Source: Prevotellaceae bacterium (GTDB lineage Bacteria; Bacteroidota; Bacteroidia; Bacteroidales; Bacteroidaceae). From it: DNA of 47,400 nucleotides. Each line of letters begins with the position of its first letter. Within the stretch, counting starts at the first letter, position 1. Positions 26,675 to 36,875 of this stretch are shown one piece after another. The DNA is taken from positions 1 through 47,400 of the forward strand of contig JAJPYT010000197.1 in the NCBI GenBank assembly GCA_021204845.1. Reading direction: 5' to 3'. The notes beneath the pieces are model-generated. The model was not told the origin of the DNA. It worked only from the letters and a program-made list of their open reading frames with translations, and ran no database searches. Both the position numbers and the translations under genes were made by a program.

Positions 26675-27886
26675 ATGAAAAGGGTTTTTAAAAGCTTGAT
26701 GCTCTCTGGAGCGCTTGCAACCGCTCTGGCTGCCTGCACTAGCCAGCAAGAGATGGGCGGTGAACTGACGAAATCTGGGCTCAATCCCCAGGATTTCGAC
26801 ACAGTTTACGTTGATTCCATCCAGGGAGAAAAAGAAGTGCATCTGTATGCTCTGCACAACGAGAGTGGGATGGAGGTGTGTGTGACTAACTTCGGAGGTC
26901 GTGTGGTCTCCATCGTGGTGCCTGACAAGGACGGTAACCCGACGGATGTCGTGCTGGGCTATCCCACAGCCGCAGACTACTTCCCAGAGGTTCATGCCAG
27001 TGACTTTGGCTCGTCGGTAGGCCGTTATGCCAATCGCATACAGAACGGCAAGTTGCCCATCAATGGCGACACCATACAGCTGGCACAGAACAACTATGGT
27101 CACTGCCTGCATGGCGGACTGCACGGATGGATGTATCAGGTGTATGACGCTGAACAGGTGGACGACAGCACACTGAAGCTCTCTCTCACAGCCCCTGACG
27201 GCGAGAATAACTTCCCTGGAGAGGTGAAGGTGACCGTAACAATGAAAGTGACCGAGGACAACGCCCTTGACATAACTTATGAAGGCACGACGGACAAGAC
27301 AACTGTGCTAAACATGACGAACCACAGCTACTTCAACCTGAACGGCGACCCGACGCAGCCTATCACAAACTGCATCGCCCAGATAAATGCGGACCAGTAT
27401 ACCCCAACTGACAACACCTACATGACAACTGGAGAGATAGCCCCTGTTGAGGGAACTCCTTTTGATTTCACTCAGCCGAAGGAAATAGGCGCTGACTTCA
27501 TTTGCGACGAGCCTGCCGAGGCACTGGTGGCAATAGAGGATGGCGAGGACCACACAGGTTATGATCATAACTGGGTGCTGAACACTTATAAGGACGGTCA
27601 GGGTGACGACTCACAAGTTTGCGCCACGGTTTATAGCCCCATAACAGGCATACAGTTGGACGTTTACACCAACGAGCCAGGTATACAGTTCTACACGGGC
27701 AACTTCCAGAATGGCACCGTAGTGGGCAAGAAAGGCATAGCATATCCGAAGAACGCCGCTTTCTGCTTAGAGTCACAGAAATTCCCCGACACACCTAACA
27801 AGCCTGACTGGCCGACTTGCATTTTGAATCCAGGAGAGAAGTATTACAGCCATTGCGTGTTCAAGTTCTCCATCCACGAAGAATAA
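26675..27886 (+). CDS. Aldose 1-epimerase, predicted lipoprotein
   Basis: Lipobox LATALAACTS; VGRYANRIQNGKLPINGDTIQLAQNNYGHCLHGGLHG; GYDHNWVLN. Confidence 0.92.
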   Translation: MKRVFKSLMLSGALATALAACTSQQEMGGELTKSGLNPQDFDTVYVDSIQGEKEVHLYALHNESGMEVCVTNFGGRVVSIVVPDKDGNPTDVVLGYPTAADYFPEVHASDFGSSVGRYANRIQNGKLPINGDTIQLAQNNYGHCLHGGLHGWMYQVYDAEQVDDSTLKLSLTAPDGENNFPGEVKVTVTMKVTEDNALDITYEGTTDKTTVLNMTNHSYFNLNGDPTQPITNCIAQINADQYTPTDNTYMTTGEIAPVEGTPFDFTQPKEIGADFICDEPAEALVAIEDGEDHTGYDHNWVLNTYKDGQGDDSQVCATVYSPITGIQLDVYTNEPGIQFYTGNFQNGTVVGKKGIAYPKNAAFCLESQKFPDTPNKPDWPTCILNPGEKYYSHCVFKFSIHEE

Positions 27887-27920
27887 TCTCAAATCTAAAA
27901 CTTAATAATAAAACATCACA

Positions 27921-29645
27921 ATGAATTGGACCTCAAATGAATTTGTTTGGTTAGACTGGGTGATACTCGCCATCGGTATCATAGGCGTTGTATGGGGCGT
28001 GTACCACGCCATAATGAAAGACAAAAAGGCACAAAAGGGTGCCGACTCCTCAGCCTACCTCTTTGGAAAGGGAGAACCCTGGTACGTAATCGGTATGGCA
28101 ATCTTCGCCGCCAATATCGGTTCGGAGCATCTGGTCGGACTGGCCGGCACGGGAGCAAAGAGTGGTGTCGGTATGGCACATTGGGAGATGCAAGGCTGGA
28201 TGATTCTTATCTTGGGTTGGCTCTTCGTCCCCTTCTATCAGTTGCTAATCAACAAGATGGGAAAGATTATCACCATGCCCGACTTCCTGAAGTTCCGTTA
28301 TACCAAGGCTACGGGCTCATGGCTATCCATAATCACGTTGGTGGCTTATGTGCTCACTAAGGTCAGCGTGACAGCCTACACAGGCGGTATCTTTTTCGAG
28401 TTCCTGCTGGGCATACCTTTCTGGTACGGTGCTATAGGACTTATAATCATTACTTGTATCTTTACGGTGTTTGGCGGAATGAAGGGAGTGATGACTCTTT
28501 CCTCGATACAGACTCCTATTCTTATCATCGGTTCCTTCCTGGTATTGTTCCTCGGACTGGCGGCTCTCGGTGGCGGCAGCATCACCTCTGGCTGGTCAAA
28601 TATGATGAACTATTGCGGGCAGCTTAACAATGGCTACGGAACGACCCACATGTTCCACTGGGATCCGGGTGACAGCATGTATCAAGAATATCCTGGCTTT
28701 GTAGTGTTCATCGGAGCTTCTATTATAGGTTTCTGGTATTGGTGCACCGACCAGCACATCGTTCAGCGTGTGCTCGGTCAGCGCCCGGGAGAGGATAATA
28801 AAGCCGTTATAGCACGTGCCCGCCGTGGTACCATTGCTGCTGGCTTCTTCAAGATTCTCCCTTGCTTCATGTTCTTGATTCCTGGCATGGTTTGTGCCGC
28901 CTTGGCTTCGCAAGGTGCCGTTAACTTGGAGAACACAGACGCTGCCTTCGCCATCATGGTTAAGCACATACTCCCAGCGGGTGTGAAGGGAATAGTGACT
29001 ATAGGTTTTGTCTGCGCCCTTGTGGCTTCTCTGGCAGCCTTCTTCAACAGTTGTGCCACTCTGTTCACCGAGGACTTCTACAAACCTCTGAAGAAAGGCA
29101 AGAGCGAGGCTCACTACGTGTTAGTCGGTCGTATTGCCACTGTGGTAGTCGTTATTCTTGGCTTTATTTGGATTCCAGTAATGATGAGCCTTGGTAGCCT
29201 CTATGATTATCTTCAGGGCATACAGTCGCTGCTTGCGCCGGCAATGGTGTCTGTGTTTGCTCTTGGTATCTTCAGCAAGAGAATTACGCCTAAAGCAGGT
29301 GAGTGGGGTATGGTAGGTGGTTTCATAATAGGTATGATTCGCCTGATTACTAACGTTATAACTGATACTGGCAAAGCTCAGATGGAGGGCGCTTTCTGGG
29401 ACTGCACCCGCTGGTTCTGGCACACCAACTGGCTCGTCTTCGAGTGCTGGCTGCTTGTCTTCATCATCGTAATGATGTTTGTGGTTTCCATGTTCACCGC
29501 CAAGCCAAGTCAGGCGCAGATCGACGCTATCACATTCACTAAAGACTATAAGAAAACTATCAAGGAGAGTTTTGGCGTATGGGATATTGTCGGCACGCTT
29601 GTCGTAGTAGGTCTCTGCGCCGCTTTCTATGCATATTTCTGGTAA
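27921..29645 (+). CDS. SGLT-type sodium/sugar symporter
   Basis: ANIGSEHLVGLAGTGAKSGVGMAHWEMQGWMIL; WYWCTDQHIVQRVLG; multiple TMs. Confidence 0.95.
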   Translation: MNWTSNEFVWLDWVILAIGIIGVVWGVYHAIMKDKKAQKGADSSAYLFGKGEPWYVIGMAIFAANIGSEHLVGLAGTGAKSGVGMAHWEMQGWMILILGWLFVPFYQLLINKMGKIITMPDFLKFRYTKATGSWLSIITLVAYVLTKVSVTAYTGGIFFEFLLGIPFWYGAIGLIIITCIFTVFGGMKGVMTLSSIQTPILIIGSFLVLFLGLAALGGGSITSGWSNMMNYCGQLNNGYGTTHMFHWDPGDSMYQEYPGFVVFIGASIIGFWYWCTDQHIVQRVLGQRPGEDNKAVIARARRGTIAAGFFKILPCFMFLIPGMVCAALASQGAVNLENTDAAFAIMVKHILPAGVKGIVTIGFVCALVASLAAFFNSCATLFTEDFYKPLKKGKSEAHYVLVGRIATVVVVILGFIWIPVMMSLGSLYDYLQGIQSLLAPAMVSVFALGIFSKRITPKAGEWGMVGGFIIGMIRLITNVITDTGKAQMEGAFWDCTRWFWHTNWLVFECWLLVFIIVMMFVVSMFTAKPSQAQIDAITFTKDYKKTIKESFGVWDIVGTLVVVGLCAAFYAYFW

Positions 29646-29725
29646 ATTGGGAAAAAGAGGTGGCAGGGAATCTTTTCCTTGCTGCCTTTAGCAAAAAAGC
29701 ATCTCTATATTAAAAACATAAAAAT

Positions 29726-30406
29726 ATGAACAAAGATTTCTATGAAAAGAACCCCAAGTTCTACGTTGCAGTGGATTGTATAATCTTCGGCTACATCGAT
29801 GACCGGCTTAAAGTGTTGTTGCAGAAGCGTGACTTCGAGCCCTTCTCGGGCGAGCTGAGTGTCGAGGGAGGCTTCGTGCAAGAGGGAGAGAATATAGATG
29901 ATGCGGCTCTACGTGTGCTCTACGAACGGACTGGCATTAAGGATGTTTATATCAACCAGGTCGGCACTTTTGGCAAAGTTGACAGAGACCCAGTGGACCG
30001 CGTCATATCTACGGCCTACTCTTGCCTTATCGACATTCACTTGTGCGACAGCGAGATTGTTGAGCGACATCACGGAATGTGGGTAGATGTGGACAACCTG
30101 CCCCCCTTGCATTTCGGTCACGACGAAATGGTGAGACAGGCTCTCTTACAGTTGCAGACGAGCATAGGGAGAAAGCCCATAGGCTTCCACTTGCTCCCGC
30201 CCCTGTTCACTCTCACGCAGTTGCAGAAACTTTACGAGGCTGTGTTGGGAGAGAAGATAGACAAACGCAACTTCCGTAAGCGTATATCCGAGATGTCTTT
30301 CATCGAAAAGACCAATCAGATAGATAAGGAGCATAGCAAGAGGGGAGCAGTGTACTATAAATATAATGAGGAACTCTATAAACTAATAAACAAATTTAGA
30401 TTGTAA
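29726..30406 (+). CDS. araR: NUDIX-fold transcriptional regulator of arabinose genes (AraR/NrtR type)
   Basis: NUDIX-like N-terminus with degenerate box ([24 protein letters not shown]), C-terminal winged-helix region; directly upstream of araD-araA. Confidence 0.85.
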   Translation: MNKDFYEKNPKFYVAVDCIIFGYIDDRLKVLLQKRDFEPFSGELSVEGGFVQEGENIDDAALRVLYERTGIKDVYINQVGTFGKVDRDPVDRVISTAYSCLIDIHLCDSEIVERHHGMWVDVDNLPPLHFGHDEMVRQALLQLQTSIGRKPIGFHLLPPLFTLTQLQKLYEAVLGEKIDKRNFRKRISEMSFIEKTNQIDKEHSKRGAVYYKYNEELYKLINKFRL

Positions 30407-30410
30407 CGAT

Positions 30411-31121
30411 ATGTTAGAAGAACTGAAAGAAAAGGTATACAAAGCAAATCTTGATCTGGTTAGGCAAGGCTTGGTCATCTTCACGTGGGGAAACGTGAGT
30501 GGAATAGACCGTGAGAAAGGGCTTGTAGTGATCAAGCCCAGTGGCGTAAGTTACGATGTTATGAAGCCAGGGGATATGGTTGTCGTTGACCTTAAGTCTG
30601 GCGGAGTCGTGGAAGGTGTGCTTAATCCTTCGAGCGACACACCCACGCATCTGGTGCTATATCGCTCTTTCCCTAATATTAAGGGTGTGGTTCATACCCA
30701 CAGCACCTATGCCACTGCGTTTGCGCAGGCTGGTCGCGACATTCCCAACATCGGCACGACGCACGCCGACTACTTCTACAAGGACATCCCATGCACGCGC
30801 GACATGACGGAGGCTGAGGTAAAAGGTCAGTATGAGCTTGAGACTGGCAACGTGATTGTGGACGAAATATTGAACATCCGTAAGATTAATCCTGATCACA
30901 CACCCGCTGTCCTGGTTAAAAACCACGGACCCTTTAGTTGGGGCACAAGTCCCGACAATGCTGTTTATAACGCAAAAGTGATGGAGCAGTGTGCAAAGAT
31001 GGCCTTCGTGGCTCTCTCTGTTAATCCTGACTTGACAATGAATCCTCTGTTGGTGGAGAAGCACTACATGAGGAAACATGGACCTAACGCATATTACGGA
31101 CAGAAAGGACAAAAACATTAA
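30411..31121 (+). CDS. araD: L-ribulose-5-phosphate 4-epimerase
   Basis: [52 protein letters not shown]. Confidence 0.95.
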   Translation: MLEELKEKVYKANLDLVRQGLVIFTWGNVSGIDREKGLVVIKPSGVSYDVMKPGDMVVVDLKSGGVVEGVLNPSSDTPTHLVLYRSFPNIKGVVHTHSTYATAFAQAGRDIPNIGTTHADYFYKDIPCTRDMTEAEVKGQYELETGNVIVDEILNIRKINPDHTPAVLVKNHGPFSWGTSPDNAVYNAKVMEQCAKMAFVALSVNPDLTMNPLLVEKHYMRKHGPNAYYGQKGQKH

Positions 31122-31149
31122 TTAATAGTAATCTTTAAATTTAATAGCT

Positions 31150-32685
31150 ATGTACGAGAATTTTGAAATTTGGTGGGTGACTGGCGCACAGTTGCTCTAC
31201 GGAGGTGAGACAGTAAAAATAGTAGATGGCCACTCTCAGGAGATGGTTGCGGGGCTTAACGCAAGCGGCAACATCCCGGTGAAGATTGTCTATAAGGGCA
31301 CGGCCAACAGTTCCAAGGAAGTGGAAACTGTGATGAAGGCAGCTAACAACGACGAGAAGTGCATCGGCATTATCACATGGATGCACACCTTCTCTCCTGC
31401 CAAGATGTGGATTAAGGGCTTGCAGGCTCTCCAGAAGCCTTTGCTGCACTTCCACACGCAGTATAACCAGGAGATTCCCTGGGACACGATGGACATGGAC
31501 TTCATGAATCTGAACCAGAGCGCACACGGTGACCGCGAGTTTGGTCACATCTGCGCGCATCTGCGCAAGCCTCGCAAGGTGGTAAGCGGCTACTGGAAGG
31601 ACGAGAAGCCCCAGAAGGCTATTGCCGTTTGGGCACGCGTTTCCGCCGCCTGGGCTGACGCTCACGACATGCGCATCCTGCGCTTTGGCGACCAGATGAA
31701 CAATGTTGCCGTGACGGATGGTGACAAGGTCGAGGCTGAGGTACGTCTTGGCTACCACGTTGATTATTATCCCGTAAGCTCCCTGATGGAATATTACAAG
31801 AAGGTGACCGACGCTGAGATCGACGCTTTGGTTGAGGAGTACAAGAAGCTCTATACCATAAAGATTGACGAGTCTGGCGAAGAGGTTTATTGGGAGAAGG
31901 TAAGGAATAGCGCAAAGGCAGAGATAGCTCTTCGCAGAGTGTTGAAGGACGAGGGCGCGAAGGGCTTTACCACTAACTTTGATGACCTGGGCGGTGCTGA
32001 CGTTGACGATCCTCACTTCTTGGGCTTTGACCAGATTCCTGGCTTGGCTTCACAGCGCTTGATGGCTGAGGGTTACGGTTTTGGTGCTGAAGGCGACTGG
32101 AAGACCGCCGCTCTCTATCGCACCGTATGGTTTATGACTCAGGGCATGGGCAAGGGCTGCTCCTTCTTAGAGGATTACACATTGAACTTCGACGGTGCCA
32201 ACAGTGCTATCCTGCAATCACACATGCTGGAGGTTTGCCCGCTCGTCGCAGCTAACAAGCCTCGCCTGGAGGTTCACTTCCTCGGCATAGGCATACGCAA
32301 GAGCCAGACCGCTCGCCTCGTGTTCGACAGCAAGACTGGCGACGGTGTCACAGCTACCGTAATAGACCTTGGCAATCGCTTCCGCCTGATTGTGAATGAC
32401 GTTAAGTGCATAGCTCCGAAGCCACTGCCAAAACTCCCTGTTGCCAACGCCCTGTGGATTCCGCAGCCTAACTTCGAGGTAGGAACAGAGGCTTGGATTC
32501 TGGCGGGTGGCACTCACCACAGTGCAATGTCTTACGACATTACCCCAGAGTTCTGGGAAGACTATGCCGAGATTGCAGGTATCGAGATGGTGCACATCAA
32601 CAAGAACACCACCGTGGCTGAGATTAAGCGCGAGCTTCGCAATGGTGAGATTTATTACATGTTGAACCGCTCAGTACTGCTCTAA
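31150..32685 (+). CDS. araA: L-arabinose isomerase
   Basis: FEIWWVTGAQLLYG; CIGIITWMHTFSPAKMWI; LHFHTQYNQEIPWDTMDMDFMNLNQSAHGDREF. Confidence 0.97.
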   Translation: MYENFEIWWVTGAQLLYGGETVKIVDGHSQEMVAGLNASGNIPVKIVYKGTANSSKEVETVMKAANNDEKCIGIITWMHTFSPAKMWIKGLQALQKPLLHFHTQYNQEIPWDTMDMDFMNLNQSAHGDREFGHICAHLRKPRKVVSGYWKDEKPQKAIAVWARVSAAWADAHDMRILRFGDQMNNVAVTDGDKVEAEVRLGYHVDYYPVSSLMEYYKKVTDAEIDALVEEYKKLYTIKIDESGEEVYWEKVRNSAKAEIALRRVLKDEGAKGFTTNFDDLGGADVDDPHFLGFDQIPGLASQRLMAEGYGFGAEGDWKTAALYRTVWFMTQGMGKGCSFLEDYTLNFDGANSAILQSHMLEVCPLVAANKPRLEVHFLGIGIRKSQTARLVFDSKTGDGVTATVIDLGNRFRLIVNDVKCIAPKPLPKLPVANALWIPQPNFEVGTEAWILAGGTHHSAMSYDITPEFWEDYAEIAGIEMVHINKNTTVAEIKRELRNGEIYYMLNRSVLL

Positions 32686-32688
32686 GCC

Positions 32689-34281
32689 ATGGATGCAAAA
32701 TCAACTATCACGTCCGGCAAAGCCATTCTCGGTATAGAGTTTGGCTCTACCAGGATCAAGGCTGTCTTGATAGATCAAGAGAACAAGCCTATTGCACAGG
32801 GTAGCCATACTTGGGAAAACCAGTTGGTTGACGGACTTTGGACCTACAGCATCCCTGCTATTTGGTTTGGATTGCAGGACTGCTATGCAGACCTTCGTAA
32901 GAATGTCGTTGAGAAATACGAGGTTGAGATTGAAAACCTGGCAGCTATAGGCATCAGTGCCATGATGCACGGCTACATGGCTTTTAATACCGAGCAGAAG
33001 ATTCTGGTGCCCTTCCGTACATGGCGTAATACCAATACGGGAAAGGCGGCAGCAGAGCTTTCCAAGCTCTTCAACTACAACATTCCTCTTCGTTGGAGCA
33101 TCTCTCACCTCTATCAATGCATCCTCGACAATGAGGAGCATGTCAAGGACATAGACTTCCTTACCACTCTGGCAGGGTACGTTCATTGGCAGATAACGGG
33201 CGAGAAAGTCATTGGCGTAGGCGACGCTTCTGGAATTATTCCAGTTGACCCAGCCACCAAGACTTACGACGCTACCATGGTCGATAAGTTCGACAAGTTG
33301 GTTGCTCCTCACAAGTTCCCGTGGAAACTTCTCGACATACTGCCAAAGGCACTCAATGCTGGAGAGAACGCAGGCTTCCTTACTCCTGATGGCGCAACGA
33401 AACTTGATATCTCTGGTCATCTGAAGCCAGGTATCCCCGTATGTCCTCCCGAAGGCGACGCTGGCACTGGTATGGCTGCCACCAATTCAGTCAAGCAGCG
33501 CACTGGCAATGTATCAGCGGGCACTTCGTCGTTCTCCATGATAGTTCTGGAGAAGGAGCTGAGCAAGCCTTACGAGATGATAGATATGGTAACTACTCCT
33601 GACGGCTCTCTGGTAGCGATGGTGCACTGCAACAACTGCACATCCGACATCAATGCCTGGGTGAAGATATTTAAGGAGTTCATGGAAATTACGGGACAGG
33701 AGGTTAATATGGGCAAGCTCTATGCCGACCTCTTCAACGTTGCCATGAAGGGTGAACCCGACTGCGGCGGACTTATCTCTTACAACTATGTCAGCGGTGA
33801 GCCCGTGACTGGTCTCGAGGATGGGCGTCCTCTCTTTGTTCGCTCTGCCAACGACAAGTTCAATCTCGCCAACTTCATGCGTACTCACCTCTATGGTGCA
33901 ATTGGCGTGCTGAAGGTAGGTAATGATATTCTGCTGAAGGAAGAGAAGATTAAGGTCGACCGCATCACTGGTCACGGTGGCTATTTCACCACTCCGGGTG
34001 TTGGTCAGCGTATGCTGGCAGCTGCCCTCAATTCCCCAATTTCTGTCATGGAGACCGCTGGAGAGGGTGGCGCGTGGGGTATTGCCCTGCTGGCTTCCTA
34101 CGTAGTCAATAATCCTGACCACCGTAATCTTGCCGACTGGCTGGACCGCATGGTATTTGCCAACAACACTGGCACAGAGGTTATCCCCACTCCAGAGGAC
34201 GTGGCAGGATTCGATAAGTATCTTGAGAACTACAAGCGTGGGCTTGCAATTGAGAAGGCAGCTGTAAAGAGTAAAAAGTAA
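32689..34281 (+). CDS. araB: FGGY-family carbohydrate kinase (ribulokinase by context)
   Basis: ILGIEFGSTRIKAVLID; GVGDASGIIPVD; downstream of araA. Confidence 0.8.
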   Translation: MDAKSTITSGKAILGIEFGSTRIKAVLIDQENKPIAQGSHTWENQLVDGLWTYSIPAIWFGLQDCYADLRKNVVEKYEVEIENLAAIGISAMMHGYMAFNTEQKILVPFRTWRNTNTGKAAAELSKLFNYNIPLRWSISHLYQCILDNEEHVKDIDFLTTLAGYVHWQITGEKVIGVGDASGIIPVDPATKTYDATMVDKFDKLVAPHKFPWKLLDILPKALNAGENAGFLTPDGATKLDISGHLKPGIPVCPPEGDAGTGMAATNSVKQRTGNVSAGTSSFSMIVLEKELSKPYEMIDMVTTPDGSLVAMVHCNNCTSDINAWVKIFKEFMEITGQEVNMGKLYADLFNVAMKGEPDCGGLISYNYVSGEPVTGLEDGRPLFVRSANDKFNLANFMRTHLYGAIGVLKVGNDILLKEEKIKVDRITGHGGYFTTPGVGQRMLAAALNSPISVMETAGEGGAWGIALLASYVVNNPDHRNLADWLDRMVFANNTGTEVIPTPEDVAGFDKYLENYKRGLAIEKAAVKSKK

Positions 34282-34295
34282 AAAAACGTAAGAAA

Positions 34296-36323
34296 ATGGC
34301 TAATTCAATTGAAGTTCTGAATAAAGCCGCGGACAACATCCGCATTCTTGCCGCCAGTGCGGTTGAGAAGGCTAAGAGTGGTCATCCAGGAGGTGCTATG
34401 GGTGGAGCGGATTTCATCAATGTCCTCTTCAGCGAGTACTTGCAGTTCGACCCGGAGAAGCCCGCGTGGGTAGGTCGTGACCGCTTCTTTCTTGACCCTG
34501 GTCACATGGCACCGATGCTTTACAGCCAGTTGTGCCTCATAGGGAAGTTCACGCTCGATGAGCTTGCCAGCCTGCGTCAGTGGGGTTCTCCTACCACGGG
34601 ACATCCCGAGTTTGAGATCGCTCGCGGCATTGAGAATACCTCTGGTCCTTTAGGACAGGGACATTGCTTCGCTGTAGGAGCTGCCATAGCTGCAAAGTTC
34701 CTTGCCGCCCACACTGGCAATCCCACTTTTGAGAAAGAGACAATCTACGCCTACATCTCAGATGGTGGCGTGCAGGAGGAAATTTCCCAAGGCGCGGCAC
34801 GCATAGCTGCTACTTTAGGTCTTGACAACCTCATCATGTTCTACGACAGCAACGACATCCAGCTCTCCACCGAGACAAGTGTAGTGATGAGCGAGGATAC
34901 TGGCGCCAAATATCGTGCTCTTGGTTGGGAAGTCATAGAGATTAACGGTAACGATGCCGCTCAGATCCGTGCTGCCCTTGACCAGGCAAAGCAGGTTACT
35001 GGCAAGCCGACCCTCATCATAGGTAAGTGCATAATGGGTAAGGGAGCCCTTAAGGCCGACGGTTCGAGCTATGAGCGCAATTGCAAGACTCACGGGGCAC
35101 CTCTGGGAGGCGACGCGTACACTAACACCATCAAGAACCTTGGTGGTGATCCTGCCAATCCATTCAGCATATTCCCCGAAGTGCAGGAGATGTATAACAA
35201 CCGCATCGAGGAGCTGCGCGGCATCTCTGCCAAGCGTCATGCCGAGGAGGCTGAATGGGCAAAGCAGAATCCAGAGAAGGCTGCCGCACAGGATGAATGG
35301 TTCAGTGGCAAGGCTCCGCAGATTGACTGGAGCAAGTGTGTGCAGAAGGACAACGATGCCACGCGTAACGCAAGTGCAGCTTGCTTGGGCGTTCTCGCTC
35401 AGCAGGTGCCCAACATGATTTGCGCCAGCGCCGACCTCTCCAACAGCGACAAGACCGACGGCTTCCTGAAACAGACCCATGCCCTGCAGGCTGGCGACTT
35501 TAGCGGAGCGTTCTTCCAGGCTGGTGTCGCCGAGCTTAGCATGGCTTGCTGCTGCATAGGCATGTCCCTGCATGGTGGTGTTATTCCCGCTTGCGGTACA
35601 TTCTTCGTGTTCAGTGATTACATGAAACCCGCTGTCCGCATGGCTGCATTGATGGAATTGCCTGTGAAGTTCATCTGGACTCATGACGCTTTCCGTGTGG
35701 GAGAGGACGGTCCCACTCACGAGCCGGTAGAGCAAGAGGCGCAGATACGCCTGATGGAGAAGCTGAAGAATCATCATGGCAATAACTCCATGCTTGTTCT
35801 GCGTCCCGCAGATGCCAAGGAGACGACTGTCGCTTGGGCGATGGCTATGGAGAATACTAGCACACCTTCGGCTCTCATTCTCAGCCGTCAGAACATCAAC
35901 AACCTCCCCGTGGGCAACGACTACGAGCAGGCTCGCTGCGGAGGTTACGTTGTGGCTGGCAGTGATGCCAATCCCGATGCGGTTCTCGTTGCCACTGGGT
36001 CAGAGGTTTCCACTTTGGTTGCCGGTGCCGAGTTGCTCCGCAAGGATGGCGTGAAAGTGCGCATCGTCAGTGTTCCCAGCGAGGGCCTCTTCCGCAATCA
36101 GTCAGCTGAGTATCAGCAGAGTGTGGTTCCTTGTGGCTCCAAGGTGTTCGGTCTCACGGCTGGTCTGCCTGTAAACTTGCAGGCTTTCCTGATTGGTGCC
36201 GACCCAAAGAGCAAGGTTTGGGGTCTGGAGAGTTTCGGCTTCTCCGCTCCTTACAAGGTTCTGGACGAGAAACTTGGCTATACTGCCGAGAACGTTTACA
36301 ATCAAGTAAAGTCTATTCTCTAA
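34296..36323 (+). CDS. tkt: Transketolase
   Basis: KSGHPGGAMGGADF; GPLGQGHCFAVGAAIA; THDAFRVGEDGPTHEPVEQ. Confidence 0.95.
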   Translation: MANSIEVLNKAADNIRILAASAVEKAKSGHPGGAMGGADFINVLFSEYLQFDPEKPAWVGRDRFFLDPGHMAPMLYSQLCLIGKFTLDELASLRQWGSPTTGHPEFEIARGIENTSGPLGQGHCFAVGAAIAAKFLAAHTGNPTFEKETIYAYISDGGVQEEISQGAARIAATLGLDNLIMFYDSNDIQLSTETSVVMSEDTGAKYRALGWEVIEINGNDAAQIRAALDQAKQVTGKPTLIIGKCIMGKGALKADGSSYERNCKTHGAPLGGDAYTNTIKNLGGDPANPFSIFPEVQEMYNNRIEELRGISAKRHAEEAEWAKQNPEKAAAQDEWFSGKAPQIDWSKCVQKDNDATRNASAACLGVLAQQVPNMICASADLSNSDKTDGFLKQTHALQAGDFSGAFFQAGVAELSMACCCIGMSLHGGVIPACGTFFVFSDYMKPAVRMAALMELPVKFIWTHDAFRVGEDGPTHEPVEQEAQIRLMEKLKNHHGNNSMLVLRPADAKETTVAWAMAMENTSTPSALILSRQNINNLPVGNDYEQARCGGYVVAGSDANPDAVLVATGSEVSTLVAGAELLRKDGVKVRIVSVPSEGLFRNQSAEYQQSVVPCGSKVFGLTAGLPVNLQAFLIGADPKSKVWGLESFGFSAPYKVLDEKLGYTAENVYNQVKSIL

Positions 36324-36327
36324 AGAA

Positions 36328-36768
36328 ATGAAAGTCACCGTGATAGGGTTAGCCAGTGATCATGCTGGCTACCCTTTAAAGGAATTCGTTAAGCGCTACC
36401 TCGATGAGCACGGAATAGCATGGAAGGATTTCGGCACTGACAGCACCGCTTCTTGCGACTATGCCGACTTTGGACACCCCCTGGCTCTTGCCGTTGAGGC
36501 TGGCGAATGCTATCCTGGCATTGCCATTTGTGGGAGTGGAGAGGGCATCTCCATGACGCTAAACAAGCATCAGGGCATTCGTGCCGGTCTGTGCTGGATA
36601 CCAGAGATTGCTCACCTTTGCCGTCAGCACAACGACTCCAACGTACTTGTCATGCCAGGTCGTTTCATCTCCGAGGAGATGGCGGCCAGCATCATGGATG
36701 AGTTCTTGTCCACTGACTTTGAGGGTGGTCGTCATCAGAAGCGCATCGAGAAGATTCCAGTGCAATAG
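36328..36768 (+). CDS. rpiB: Ribose-5-phosphate isomerase B
   Basis: IGLASDHAGYPLKEFVKRYL; AICGSGEGISMTLNKHQGIRAGLC. Confidence 0.95.
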   Translation: MKVTVIGLASDHAGYPLKEFVKRYLDEHGIAWKDFGTDSTASCDYADFGHPLALAVEAGECYPGIAICGSGEGISMTLNKHQGIRAGLCWIPEIAHLCRQHNDSNVLVMPGRFISEEMAASIMDEFLSTDFEGGRHQKRIEKIPVQ

Positions 36769-36791
36769 ACTTTATTTATAGTACAAAAGCG

Positions 36792-36837
36792 GATGCCGCG
36801 TCAAAGGCGAGAGCCAAAGGCGCGGCATCTCTTTTTT
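36792..36837 (+). terminator. Rho-independent terminator after rpiB
   Basis: GATGCCGCG ... CGCGGCATC TCTTTTTTG. Confidence 0.9.
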
Positions 36838-36875
36838 GTCCTAACCTGGTATCTTTGGGAAATCCGTGCGTTCCC

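Noticed and set aside
29661-29690. GGCAGggaatcttttccttGCTGCC hairpin after the SGLT gene
   Set aside because: Stem is short and lacks a clear T-tract; may be a weak attenuator but not supportable as a terminator.
22891-36768. gal/ara cluster considered as a polysaccharide utilisation locus
   Set aside because: No SusC/SusD pair or glycoside hydrolases; it is a monosaccharide catabolic cluster with familiar synteny.
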